Below are positions 14,351 to 27,400 of a stretch of 64,000 nt of DNA, piece by piece (position 1 is the first letter of the stretch; each line of letters begins with the position of its first letter). This DNA is from Eopsaltria australis (taxonomy: Eukaryota; Chordata; Aves; Passeriformes; Petroicidae): the NCBI GenBank assembly GCA_034509425.1, contig JAVTVJ010001845.1:124001-188000 (forward strand), read 5' to 3'. The position numbers and the translations under genes were made by a program. The notes beneath the pieces were generated by a model. The model saw only the letters and a list, made by a program, of their open reading frames with translations. It did no database searches and was not told the DNA's origin.

Positions 14351-17300
14351 AGCTTTTAGCCTTTTGAAATATAAAAAAAACCCCAAACCACAGCATCCAA
14401 CAGATTTCTGACACCTGACAGCAATTCTAGGGTAGAAGTTTTCTCTTACCTTCTTCTTCACGATCTCTCAAAAACTGTTTCCCCCTTGATTGAAGCATCT
14501 ACTGTCTACAGTAGTTACTCATCCGACCCATCCTCAACAGACATCCTGCCTTGTCTGAAATAATCTTTATTGGAAATAGGATTTTCTTTTCATTTACCTG
14601 GTGAACAGAGTGAAATAAAATTTTGTCTGCAATCTTTTCCCTGGGCTTGTTTCTCTTTCTTTAATATTGCTGTATGCAGGGTTAAAGAACCTCCTGGTAT
14701 TTGTCTCAGCATCTTTTTAGACCTCTTTTCCCTATATAAAGCAGGTTCTCTCTCTGAAAATTCTAGAATCTAAAAAGCCTGAGCTATACTGTCGTGCCAT
14801 TCCTAAATGTTTTTTTTCCCTAATGATCTTGGCACAATGGTTGCTTCTCAGACTAGCCTACACACTTGACAGAAGAAAGGTGAAGCACACATCAGCCAAA
14901 ACCATTAAACCTCTTCCAGAAATTTAAATTTGCCCTTTGGAAATTAAGAAATGTAAACACTCAAATTGTCCATCTATTTATTTTAAACAGAATCAATAAA
15001 TAATATATCCTTTCAAGCCTGTTTTCTCAGGCCAGCTGATCTTACTACATGCTAAAACCAAGTCTGAAGGAGTTTCAGGTTTTGGTCATTAAGAAACACA
15101 ACTGCTGAGAGAAATCCATCTGCTGTTACATACTAAAGACTCTTACCATTTTTAGAAATAATAACCAGAATAGTAATTAAATGTAATAACGCCATAGTTA
15201 TCAACAAGCCACTTGCAATAGACTAGTGGGGAAAAATAATTCTACAAGTCTGACTTCAAATGTGCTTAATGACACACTCAAAACTTGTTTCAATAGTTCT
15301 TTTAAACTAAAAAGTTGTAAATCCTCTCAAAATTACTTCTAGTCCTACAACAAATATTTTCCCTAAGCTATTTTTTGAGAGAGGTGTTGAAAAGCTTTCT
15401 GTACTTTTCTTATTATTTAAGATCAAGTATACATGAACACAGGTGTCTCTACTCTAAAGAGAAATTTTTTAGTATTTGGTTTTTTGATACTGATAGGGGA
15501 AAATTTAAGTAAAAGACGATTCAAAAAATGGACAGGAAAAAAGGAAAAACAAAAACAAAGCAGGGAAAATGCATTCTTCTGCTCTCCTGCTGCCAAAATT
15601 TAAACTATTTACAGTCTCACTTCTGGCATTATGAAGCTACGAAGAAAACAAGTCTGTGAACTACTAGAATGGGCTGATCCCCTTCCTTACCGAAGTATTG
15701 CATCAGCTCACTTCCCTCCTACTCTTCACACTTCTTTCTATTCATCCATTCATTCCCTCCCTGTATGACTATAAATTATTAATAAGTTCAGCTCAAAGTG
15801 TCAAGTGTTCAGTTCTTAATAATTATTATTTAAAAAACTTTGAGGCACTTGATTCTGGTTTGGTTTCCTTAAGCACTTTGTTACATTACTCATGCATGGC
15901 CATCAAATATTCTTGAATCACTAAAGAAAACTGATTACGCTTTTTCATTACATACTATTTACACTTTTGAGGAGGGCTGTCCTGTATGAAGAACTTCACA
16001 CGTGTAAGGGAACAGCTCATCACAGCAAGATTCCCAGACCTGACTGAAAAAAGGAACAATGGAACACCTGCTACAGGTGTTTACACATTGTTACAAGGTC
16101 TGAGAACCAAGGTCGCCCTTGAAAAACAACAGGTAAATGAATCCGCAGAAACAGTTTAAAATACCAACAGACAAAATCTGAAAGTACCAGCTAATTGAAA
16201 TAGTGTGAGAACATCTTCCAGAAAACTGAGTGTACCAGAACAGGGGTTTCATTGCAAGGTAACGAAGTACATTATCTGACAAACATCACCAACCACCCCA
16301 CTCATGTTATTTTTCTATTTCTTCTTTTTTACCAAGATTTCTGTCACAGTATTATCTCAGCAGTTTTCAGAAAGACTTCTTTAAAAAAAGGGCATTAAAG
16401 TCTAGTTATTTTTAGAGGTATTTCTAGAGATGGGTTTGAAATAAAATTCTGTAATGAGACCCTACTGTGGCAGCTCTTTCCATGCAGAGACAAAGAAAAT
16501 CAGTACAGTTGGTGGAGGAGGTAAAAAACCTGGAGCAGGAAATAAAGTCTAATACCACAAATCTTGCTAACAGTGGAGAAAAAGATAGCTTACCAAAGTA
16601 TTCTTACTGTTCACAGGCATTCAAATCTGCTATTCACAGGGACAGATGTTGTATCAGCTACAGGTAAGCTGGGCTTCACCAAAGAATGCAATGTTTTAAC
16701 ATCCATGTACTTTGCATATTGTGCCTTTATTGACATTCAAAGGCATTCACTGTCTTCCCAAAGCACAAGCACTTGAGGAAAGGGAGGGGGGGGGGGGGTT
16801 GGAAATCAATAGCAAGAAAGCAGTCTTCTTTTTATGCAAGCATAGTTCTTTAATCAATTAATATTTATTTTTTTGTATTCCCTCAAATTCAGATGACAAA
16901 ATATTTTGAAATTGCTTATCAAGTCACTTGCTAAATACTGTAAGCCCAGAATTACCTGGAATTACTTAGAAATGTTCAGTCTGGCTGATTTTTCTATCCT
17001 TCAGATCTGCATCATGTGTCAGGCCCAAGGAAGGAGAATGCTCTTGCCCCAGCTGGGAAATTTACAAAGGCCTTTGTCATGGGGACTCTGGCACACAGGA
17101 AGTTACTTCAGGCAGGTAACTTTCATGGCCACTTACCTCTATAAAACTTGCAGGAGCTTAATTATCTTTAAAAACCTTTACTTTGCTCAAACGTGGTTAG
17201 TATCACTCCATGGAAAGAATTTCTGAGAAGGGACAAGGGCAGAGACTGAAGTACACAACACAGAAAAACAGATCAAAACAGGCTTCTTAACACAATCCAA

Positions 17301-17984
17301 AGAAAAGTGTTATACCTTGCTAACCTTAGTGTAGCAGGCCTTCTGCAGTCTCATCTTCCCAATGTTTAATATTTTTCTTAGAATTCCAATTTGTGCAGTG
17401 ATGGTTTACACAAAAACTGCATCTGATGTTAAACAGCAAATGTGTTTCTATCCTTCTAAAATTCAGGACAAAGCCTAGGGAATGTGAAATTAAGCATCTA
17501 ACAACAGGCAGCAATAAGAAATATTTTAAAAATTGGAAACCCATGAGAGTGTCTTCCATTTACATTTGTATTTAAAAGGACAGTAGTAACAAAAGCATTA
17601 GTAATATTTTTTTCTCTGAGTGGTAAATATTTGTAGCTTATACTAGACCATGGAATCAAAAATTTTGATTCAATATTCTCTTCAATTTTTAGCTGCACTT
17701 CTGCATCTTAAACACTGGACTAAATAAACATACATTAAACATGTATTAGAACACATGCTGTGACTGCTGAAAGACAAGAATCCTACAAAGGAGATGTTTA
17801 AATATATTCCATGCATCCTACTTGGTTTCAGGATTTCATATAGGAACCTTTTTTTAGCTCTTGTGTTCTTTCTTGCAAACCTGTGCAACTGCTCAAGACA
17901 CTTAACTTTGTCTTAGCTTCCAAATCTTGGACAACACCTTCAAAATCAGAAATTCTCATTCAGATTGGCACTGATGCCCTGGAG

Positions 17985-18440
17985 TGGCTACATAGAACAG
18001 AGGCAGGACAAAGTTAAGAGAATAAAGTGGGTATTTATTAAAGGCCTTTAACAGATACACCCTGGGCAATGCAAAAGCCTCACAGAGGCTACACCCAAGA
18101 TGGACGATGGTCACGAGCTTTTCACACAATTGTAAGTTTGGTCCATTTGCATATCAGGGGTTAATTCTCTGATTACAGCTTCAGGTAATGAAGTTACATT
18201 CCCCTTGTTTGCCACTCCCCCAATTCACTTTTGTTTCTACTTTTTGGAGCCTGAAGCTGTAGGGTGTCCTTGGTTCTCAGGCCTGGAAGGATTGTTTTGT
18301 CTGACCAAAATGTGAAGAGAGCTCACTAACACTCTGTATGGAGCTCAGAGTTATGCACTAATGCAGTACAGGATCTGAAACATATAAAAGCTAAAACTTA
18401 AGGCATACACATTATTCTGTATAAGGGCCTATGTGGCCTG
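17985..18440 (-). mobile_element. Probable avian endogenous-retrovirus solo LTR
   Basis: The block includes TATTTATTAAAGGCCTTTAA, whose reverse complement contains an AATAAA polyadenylation signal near the inferred 3' end. It is followed by AAGATGGACGATGGTCACGA and GTCCATTTGCATATCAGGGG, an arrangement I associate with passerine LTRs. No gag, pol or env sequence flanks it, so it looks like a solo LTR. The ends and any target-site duplication could not be fixed. Confidence 0.5.
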
Positions 18441-21400
18441 ATTTTCCCAAGCAGGGAAAGCAGGAGCTCAGAAGCTCCTGCTGAAAAGAGGCAAAGGACC
18501 CACTGCTTCCAAGGTCCAGGTCAGTTCAGACACCTCCCTCAGCTTCCAGAACTGCTGGAAATTGTACATTTAATTTTTCTGGCCCACCTCCCTTCCAAAA
18601 AGACCAGAATTACCTACCAACATCCCAAAAGTATGGATTTCACTGAGCATACAGGAGGGAAAACAAAAGTTTCACAAGCACTAACTGAAGCACTAATGAG
18701 GCTGGAAGATAGAATTCAGTTTGCTTAAGCTAGACACTTAATTCAGATTCATTAAACCATATTCAGGGCTCATATTCCAAGTTAGTTGGTGAAGAAATAA
18801 CTGGTTTTGAAGGTCACCATGACCATCTACTCACGTCTGCACTGCTGCTGCCTGAACTCAAGCAGATAAAATCTTTCTTTAGAGATACTCAAAAGCACAA
18901 AAAACTGGCAAACAACCTCAAGAGTACACCGTGGTGACGAACAGACTCCTAAGTGATCTCCAGAGCATTTCCAAAGGAATTGAGTCAAAAACAGGCACAA
19001 CCACTGGCTCCCACATACCTGCCTGTAAGAGCTAAGCTTTCACCCTAAAAGCCCTGGGTGATGAAGCCCTCAAGAGCATACATGGATGCTGGTATTTCAG
19101 CCACTGCATCTGCAGCACATGGAAGTACAGCAGTACCAGGTCCCACACACAACTACCAGGATCATATCAGTACAGGCAGCACCAAATCGTTCCAGAAAAA
19201 AGAGCTGAAAAAGACAAAGGCACATCGGACAGCACCTGAAAATTCATATTTACATTAAATGAGTGTTTCCAAGGTCATATCAATATGCCCCAATATTGTT
19301 CATAATTTCTGAAAGCAACACAAGATTTACATAAATATACATCAATATATAACATTCAACTAAAATGAGCAGAATGCAAGGAATTCCTCTAATACTTTCA
19401 GGAAAACTATTAATAAGTAAATCCACATGCTCGATTCCGCAGGACTGAAGAGACTAATTTAAATTCTGGGATAGGATAATGTATGACAAGTAATGGCTAA
19501 CCTGTCTTGCTATTAACACATCACCAAAGACTGTTGCTGTATGAAGACAGTTACTTCAGATGTTCAGGGAGGACCAAGAGTTGGACATTTTTAAGTGATT
19601 TGTGCTCAGAAATTGTATATTAACTCCTTTATCTCACGGTCTGGCAATAAGATATGTGTCTTCACTTGCTTCATTTCCTTAAACCATTCCTCCCTCTCAG
19701 AGTGACACCTTCCAGTCAGTTGCTACCTCACCTTCCTGAAAATTAACCAGTCCAGATGCAACAAAGAGAATAACCACAGAGATCCTAAGAAAAGAAGGAA
19801 AACCAGGGCTGTTAGCTAACACCAGCCAGGAAATTTAAAGCAGAAATTGAAATTTCAGCCTGAGATAGACGTTTTGGCACAGATATCGCATGATTTTCCT
19901 TTAAGTATTGTCAGTCAAGATCCTCGCTCCTGGGACTACACCTTCACAGCACATTCCAAACATACACAACATGCGGGGAGGCTTGGAGAGTGGATGGTAT
20001 TTGCATTTGGACTGACATCTTCTTGTAATATGTTTGACACTGAGCACTTCTGCATCAAAGAACCTAGCTGCTTTCAACCCAAGTCTTTTCCAAAGAATAA
20101 CGGGCAACTACACAAGAATGAATAAGTGAACAGTTTGCTACAGCAGTGAATGCCTCCGAAAACAGCAAGTTTGCAGGCACCAGATGGAAGAGAACATTAT
20201 TGCAATTCCTGCATCCCATTGTGTAACAGCCAACAGAGCCGTTAACGCTTTCGGGTGATTTCTAAGCTTTTCAGTGTGCTTTCCTTTGAAGGTGGGGGTT
20301 TTTTTTGTGCCCTGTCAGTCTGCAAGCTAGGTTCAGCTGTCTGGAAAATAAATTTTATTGGCAAGCTATCAAATAGGGAAAACCACAAAATACAGATGGA
20401 AACACTAATGATCATATTACAAAAATCACTAGATGGACACAAAGCTTATGGTTTAAAGTATGACCTACAGTACAAGTCTTTTGTCTCTCAGCTTTCTCTC
20501 TCCCACATAGACACAATTGCCTTTCAAAAACTTCATTGATCACTTATCCCAGAAAAATGTCTATCTCATGATCACAATGAGTTTTTACACTTTATTGTTT
20601 TCCTCTTCAAACAGCACACTTAAATCTTATTTAGTGTATGACATTATATCTTCCTCAGTATTCAGAGCGAAATGGTGGTCACATATGTTTGAGTCAAGTC
20701 AAATGACTCATTTTCATTGCTACCACCACAGATCATCACGAGAAAGCCACCCATTAAGCGAAATACTCCCAGTTACATCCATTTATGCCAAGAAGTGTAT
20801 TTTCCATTCCCAAGCATTAATGTTCCTGGGCTCAGGATGTGCTCTCAGTATCCTACACACAGTAGAAGTGTCTCATTTAAAAAGTTAGTGAGCATGTCCA
20901 AGTGCTGCCTGAACTAGTCCCTGGCAAACCAGGGCAGAAAGACTACGCAACATTAGCAAACTGAATTCAAGTGAAAAAAAACCCTGATCTGTATTAAAGA
21001 TGTATTGTCTTGCTCATTCAGGGAAACACCTGTCTCATATAAGTTGACAGAACCAAGTTAATTTCTGCTGTAAACTAGAATAGAAATTTTGAAATCGGGG
21101 CATTCATAATAACATTAGTACCAAATTTTAACACTCTGCAGTGACAGTATCATGTTGAGTACCAGTGCACTATGAAAAAAGCCTTATGTTATATACACAT
21201 TTTATATATAGATACGTTTTTAAAGTACATATATTAAGTCTTGACTCCTACAAGGTAAAAAAGCAGCGTCTCCTCTCTGCATGTCTCTATATGAGGAAAA
21301 GCAAATTATTTTTATGACTCATGAAAAATAATTTGTAACTCTAGAACTCATTTTCCCACACCACAGGTTTCTAAGTTTCAGTGAACTTCAATGCTCTTTA

Positions 21401-24400
21401 GTTATATCAAGAAAGGACCTGACCTCAAAATCACACAATGTAAGTCTATAATGTTCTCGAGAAACACCACATTCTGACCTCAAGAAAAAAGCTATATTGC
21501 TCTATTTACAATATTAACACAAACCCAGAAGTTGCTGGTTCTTAATTGATAACAAAAAGATTTATGGTAAAGAAAATCTTATCATGAAAAGGGGAAAAGA
21601 AGGTATGAGACTGCATCTTTTTCCAGAGGAGAAAATCACAACCATTCTTTGCAACAAAGGGGAGAAAAGGATTATTTTCATGTATCTTGAGAGTTCAGAG
21701 ACAATGAGAGTGAGATGGTATTGGGAAGGAAACAAAACTCACAGTTGGATCTCACAGCTAAAAGGACAATAACCATGAATTTTCCACAAACCAGCAACAT
21801 ATGGAAGTTTGGCCATTTTGTCTGGTTCTCAGGAAGCCACTCTGAGGCCCTAAATCTGCAATATTCACTCTGAGCCAGCACGACCTGTGTGCTGCAGGCG
21901 AGCAATCCAAATACACTGAAAGATAATCATATGACATTGCTAAAAACACAGGCACTTGGCCAAAATAAAAGCATTGTTCCAATACAGATGAGCATCATCA
22001 TCCCCAGAAAATTAGAGCTTAACATTGAACCAGTACAATTTGATTAAACAGAAACAAAAGCAGGCATATATGCAAGGCTGAAAACATGAAGTGTTTTGAG
22101 GTTCACTATTAAAAATAAAATGTTAACAACTGACCAGATTGTGATTTTGTTTCTGTTGTGGTAAAACAGTATTGCCAAACACTAGTGTCGTGTCTCTCAT
22201 TTCTGAGTTAATGTTGTTAAGTATTTGAAAATGCATATTTATCTACAAAATTTATCTACACCTGGCACGGTCAGGTTGTTACAAACACACTGGAGATTTG
22301 CTTTCACAAATGCAAGAATGCTAACATTAATCTTTCTGTGATATCTAACATCACATTTCAATGCACGTGTTTGGAGAAAAATCCTTTTGCAATGTGTGTA
22401 TCTCAGTGACTGAACAACTCGGAACAACTACAACAAATACGATTCGTGTTTTACTGCATCCAAAAGTATGTCTTGATACTAAAATGCATAAAATTTGGGC
22501 AATTTAGATCCCCCAAACTCTTCATTCCCGTTATCCCCGGGCACACAGGGATGCCTAGGGTATCTCTCATTGGTACTGTGTTACAACATGCATTAGTTTC
22601 AATGTATTAAATAAAAGGAAGGCAAGGTGTGGCCAAACGTGCCAATATAAGCACTGTTGATACGGCCATCAGTTCAGTACCTCCTCCATTCATAGCAGCT
22701 CATTTTGAACATTTTTTGGAGGAGAAAAAAAGAGGGAGAGAGAGGGGGTGAACAATACAACAAAGGAAAAATGTCTTTTTTCAAAACTCTCTCTCCTATT
22801 AAGACCACAGCAGTAATATTTTTTAAATTGGAAACAGAAAAACAGATTTTAATTTCTCACAAGCCTTTCCACTGATAAAACTGCAGAAACGGGGAGCTCT
22901 TGATGTTTTGCCCAGCTATCAAGGCATGCCAAGCATCAAAACATTTGATGGAAGAGCCACTAAGATTTGTAAAAAATCATATTGACCCAGCAAGCTGAGA
23001 GGGGAAGAACACAGGCCACATATCTCTGATATTGCTGGTGTATATACAATTACACACAGTTCTAAGGTAAATTAACACAATTTACTGTGTGAAGACAACC
23101 ACAGTTCAAGTCTCTTCTGGCACAGTTTTCAAAAACTAGTTTTTACAATCTCAGGATAACGACCAAATGTACAAAGAAATCCCATCAGAATGTACATTTA
23201 TGACATTAAATCGAACTAGAATAATTTAATTAAATTTTAACTTGAAGAATTTTAAAAGTGTAAATACTTTACTCTGATTTTGATCTTGTCTAGATGCTCT
23301 AAAACCATACATATTTTTCAAAACACCTTCCTAGATATCATGAGAAAATGTACTACATGGAAACAAAACAATACCCCTTTTTAATATCTAAAACACAGGA
23401 TCATCAGGACAAAAGGTGAGCTTATAAAAAGTTTTGTCACTGGTATTACTACTCTTTCTAAGTTCAGATTCTGGGAAAATCACCTTCAATTCCCACAGCC
23501 TCAGTGTGTGCTCCACAGGAAATGAAGGTTTATTTACTGCAAAAGAAACACATTCTGCTGGAATGACATCATGCCTTCAACCAGGGCAACTCCAACTAAA
23601 CTGTCACATTCAGTTACCAAACCTGAATTAGAGCATCTTTTCCTGTGTCTGATGTAGCATTTATTTGCTAATATTAAGTGACAGCTCTGAATACCAAGAC
23701 AGCAGATAAGAAGTTGAAATCACTCCATCTAAACAGAAAACTTCAGGAGGTCATACAAAGTGCTCCTTCAGCTCTCCCAAAAGCATCATAATTAGTTTAT
23801 ATACTTGCTTTTGATATATTTCCTAATATTTGTGGAAAGTTATTAGTGGATAAAACAGAACAGCAATCAAAGAATGTGCAAGATAGAGAATTCAGATCAG
23901 GGTCCCACCACCCACAACGACAGTCAAGCCAACAGCATGTCATCAAAGCTGTTGGAAACTAAACGTAACTACTGCTAACAAGATTTGCCAGGATTCCAAC
24001 GTGACATGCAGAAAACGATGCACAAAGGTCTGTGTGTGGGAGACAAAACCTTCCTGTGCCTCCAGAACTTCATAGGAGCAGAAGCATTTAAACCTCCTCC
24101 TTGAAGACTCAGGCATCCCATCAAAGAAGGAGCCCCAAAGCGGGGCTGGGACTCAGGTGGCCCCTTCTTTTTCTGAGGGCTCTCCAGTTTGAGGAAGGAG
24201 TGTAATGTCTACACTAAAGTTTCTTCCAGCCTTGATGTTTCTAAACAATGACATTGTTTTGCCAGACCTTTCCATGCAGACAACAGTTAATAAAATCCAC
24301 ACTGGAATATTTTCCTGTGGTTTAATAAAGGCTAATTCCACTTTCAGATTAATACATTTTTAAGCAAAATCACAAGGATCTGTGCTGGGTTTTGCAACAC

Positions 24401-27400
24401 GCTTTAGAACTCTTCAGCATAAGTGGTTTTTTGGTTTATTTTTTACAGATCTCCATTTGGGTTTCATTTCTGTGACGTGGCATTTGAAAATGGTGCTGGT
24501 ATATGAGCAGCTCCACTGCTCTTGAGCCCGAAATATTCACTACAAACTGATGTTTTAGGTATGCAATACTTGATTTTCTCCCTCTTTACTAGGATACTTC
24601 CATTACTTCCTACAGTGAATGCTGGATTCTATTAAATGTATTTACATTTTTCTTCTTAAGCACTGTTTGCTGGGTTTTCACTTAGCCATCCAACAAATAC
24701 TGTGGTTATTCAAATGTTTACACTGCGTTCATCTTATTTATTTTTGCACAGAAAAAAGAAAAAGAAGTTGTTCCTAATTGTAAAAAATACCGGATTTGTT
24801 TAGAGAAAAAATTATTAATAATTGCTAAAAACTGTAGTTTTCTATTTGCTACAAACTTAAAAGCACAGCTGAGCAGTGAATTATGGTATTACATTTAAGA
24901 AAGATGTCAGAGTCATTCCCACATCCCCCATCAGGCAGACCCTCACTAACACTCATGAACAGCTGCCAGCAAAGGTGGAGCCCACGGTACAGCCAATGCA
25001 TAACTTCATCAGTCTGTCTGCTGGGGCTCAGTGCTCATTTTTCAAAGGCAGTATCAGGTATGAACAGACCTTCAGCATTCCCAACCTGCCCACTCCTTTA
25101 TAAAGTGGCAATGGCTCCAGCTCCAGGAATGGTTCCATGCTGACTCACTTCTGCAATACCCAGAGGAGCTGAGACAAACCACACACTGAGAATTATTACT
25201 CCAAGTTATTGCTTCCCTTGGGCTATTTGAATAACAAACAAAAAGAATGCACAAAGTGAATCCAGATTTTCCCATTTTACTCTTTTAGAGTATAAGCTCT
25301 TTGAGGCAGGAGAACTACCTTCACTTGGAATTTTGCACAGTATTTTTCATCTTATCAACAATTCATGTAGTAATGTATGTAACTTGCTAGAAAAGAAGAC
25401 ACAGTCCCATGTTCACTGATAAAGACCCTGACAGATGTCCTGGGAGGACAGATTTGATTTGGATCAAGAAAGAATACATACTGAAGATTGTTGTTGAATT
25501 AGCCAGAAAACTTTATGGTGGTTACACAAGATTTATGCTGTCTGTGGAAAAGTACAGATGACACTCAGCTGGCATAAAGTCAGAACAGCTCAGAAAGACA
25601 ACAACTGATTCAATAAAAATTTAACCAGAACAAAATGGCAACTTAAAAATCTTCAAATGGTGCCCGTGTGTTTCTATCTGTCCCTTGCTTTGCATCTCAG
25701 GCTATTTTTATTCTTTTGGAAGGGACTCTAAAAGGTTTATGACTCTTCAGCTCATATCCAAGGGACTGAATCTGATCTCACTGGTCAGAAGGGCATCCTC
25801 CAACAACTTGGTCTAAAGTTTATCATCAATCACATGTCATTAATAGTTTCTGTTTACCAATCAGAATGTTGAAATAAACATTTTGATTAAACTAAAACCA
25901 CAAAAAAACAGAGGATGTCGTACCAGAAGAACAGTGTGAATCCTTTTCTAGGAGGACGGCAAATGGAAAAATAGGGTCTGCCTAAGACAGGATCCCCAGG
26001 CACCACATTAAGATAAACAGCTTGACAACTGAGACATTGCCAAGTATAAAACGACAAAGTTTCTTAAACTGTCTTTAAGTTGCTACACAATCCTCAACTA
26101 AGTATGAGCTTCACCATCAAAGTGAAATCTCAGCCTCAGTGAAGTCACCAGCACAAACCTCCAGTGTTTTGGGGAGCCCAGAGCCACTTTTTGTTGGATG
26201 GGGCTCACATGACAACATGCAGGCATCTTACAGCCTGGTTAACCATGTAGCTTCCCTTGATCACCCCTGAGGAAAAACACACACTTTTAGACTCATCTTC
26301 TCTTAGAGGAGACACCTAAAATAGGTCAACTGATTTATACCCAAAAATGCTTTTTTACCTCCTCAGGCTGAAACAAAGATTTAAGTGACAAGCTCTGTAT
26401 TGCAGATATCTAAAATAAGCAGAAAGAAACCCACATAGAATTTTATTCTTGGTTTTCAGATGAAAACACAACTTGTATAAATGGAACCAGCACATAATAC
26501 AGACTGCTCTGTGGAACAGACCAGAATATGAAGTTATTCATCACTCCTTCACCAGGAAGGCTCCTGATATCTAGACACCAACCAGTGAGATGGAAAGCTG
26601 GAAACATTAACTGTCCATGCTGATCAATAAGGTGAAACAAACTCCAAGTAAATTGGTCAGGTTTCCAGTAGATCCCATAAGATTAGCACATTTTTGATAC
26701 TGTGATAACTGATTTTCTATTTGAAAGAAGTTACTTCAGGCTATTGTCTATTTTCTCTGTCGTATCATTAGCTTTCAGTCTCTCTTCACAGACTAAAAAT
26801 GAGTAGAACCATAATAATTTTGTCTCTGCAGTTTCAACATCCTAACTGTACCCCACTCCAACAGGATATATTAATGACTTATTCTATATCACCTCCTCTC
26901 TGATGCATTTTGGGTTCAATCACTCACACAGGAGTTAAAGCCCCACTATGGGTAACTTTCCCATAACTTCACCCAACTTCAAAAACCTGTCTTCTGATTT
27001 TCCTCCAAATTTTCACCTTGTCTGCCAAAACTAAGGTTCTGTTTCTAACTTTTGAACTGGATTTCCAGGATGAGGAGAGGGAAATCTTCTGGCCTCTTAT
27101 GCCCTGGCATATTCCACTGCACAGGTTTTTTTTATTTTTGTCAACACTGGTTGCTCCTGACAATGGATGTTGATTACTCAGATCTTAATTTCCGTATTTT
27201 TCCTTTCTTACTGTTCCTAGTTAATTATATTATTACATGCACATGCATCGTATCTACTACACCTTGGAGGAGATCAGATTAGACAGATGGAAATACGCCA
27301 ATAAGATACAAATAATAGCGATACAATATAGAAAAGTCAAGATTATAACAGTAATTCTGGAACTGAAAATTGTGAAATATGCAACTATCAAGTCAATGGC

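Noticed and set aside
21130..21185. U4 snRNA-like start (GCAGTGACAGTATC)
   Set aside because: Only about 14 bases resemble the 5' part of U4; the following sequence diverges and no stem or Sm site is visible.
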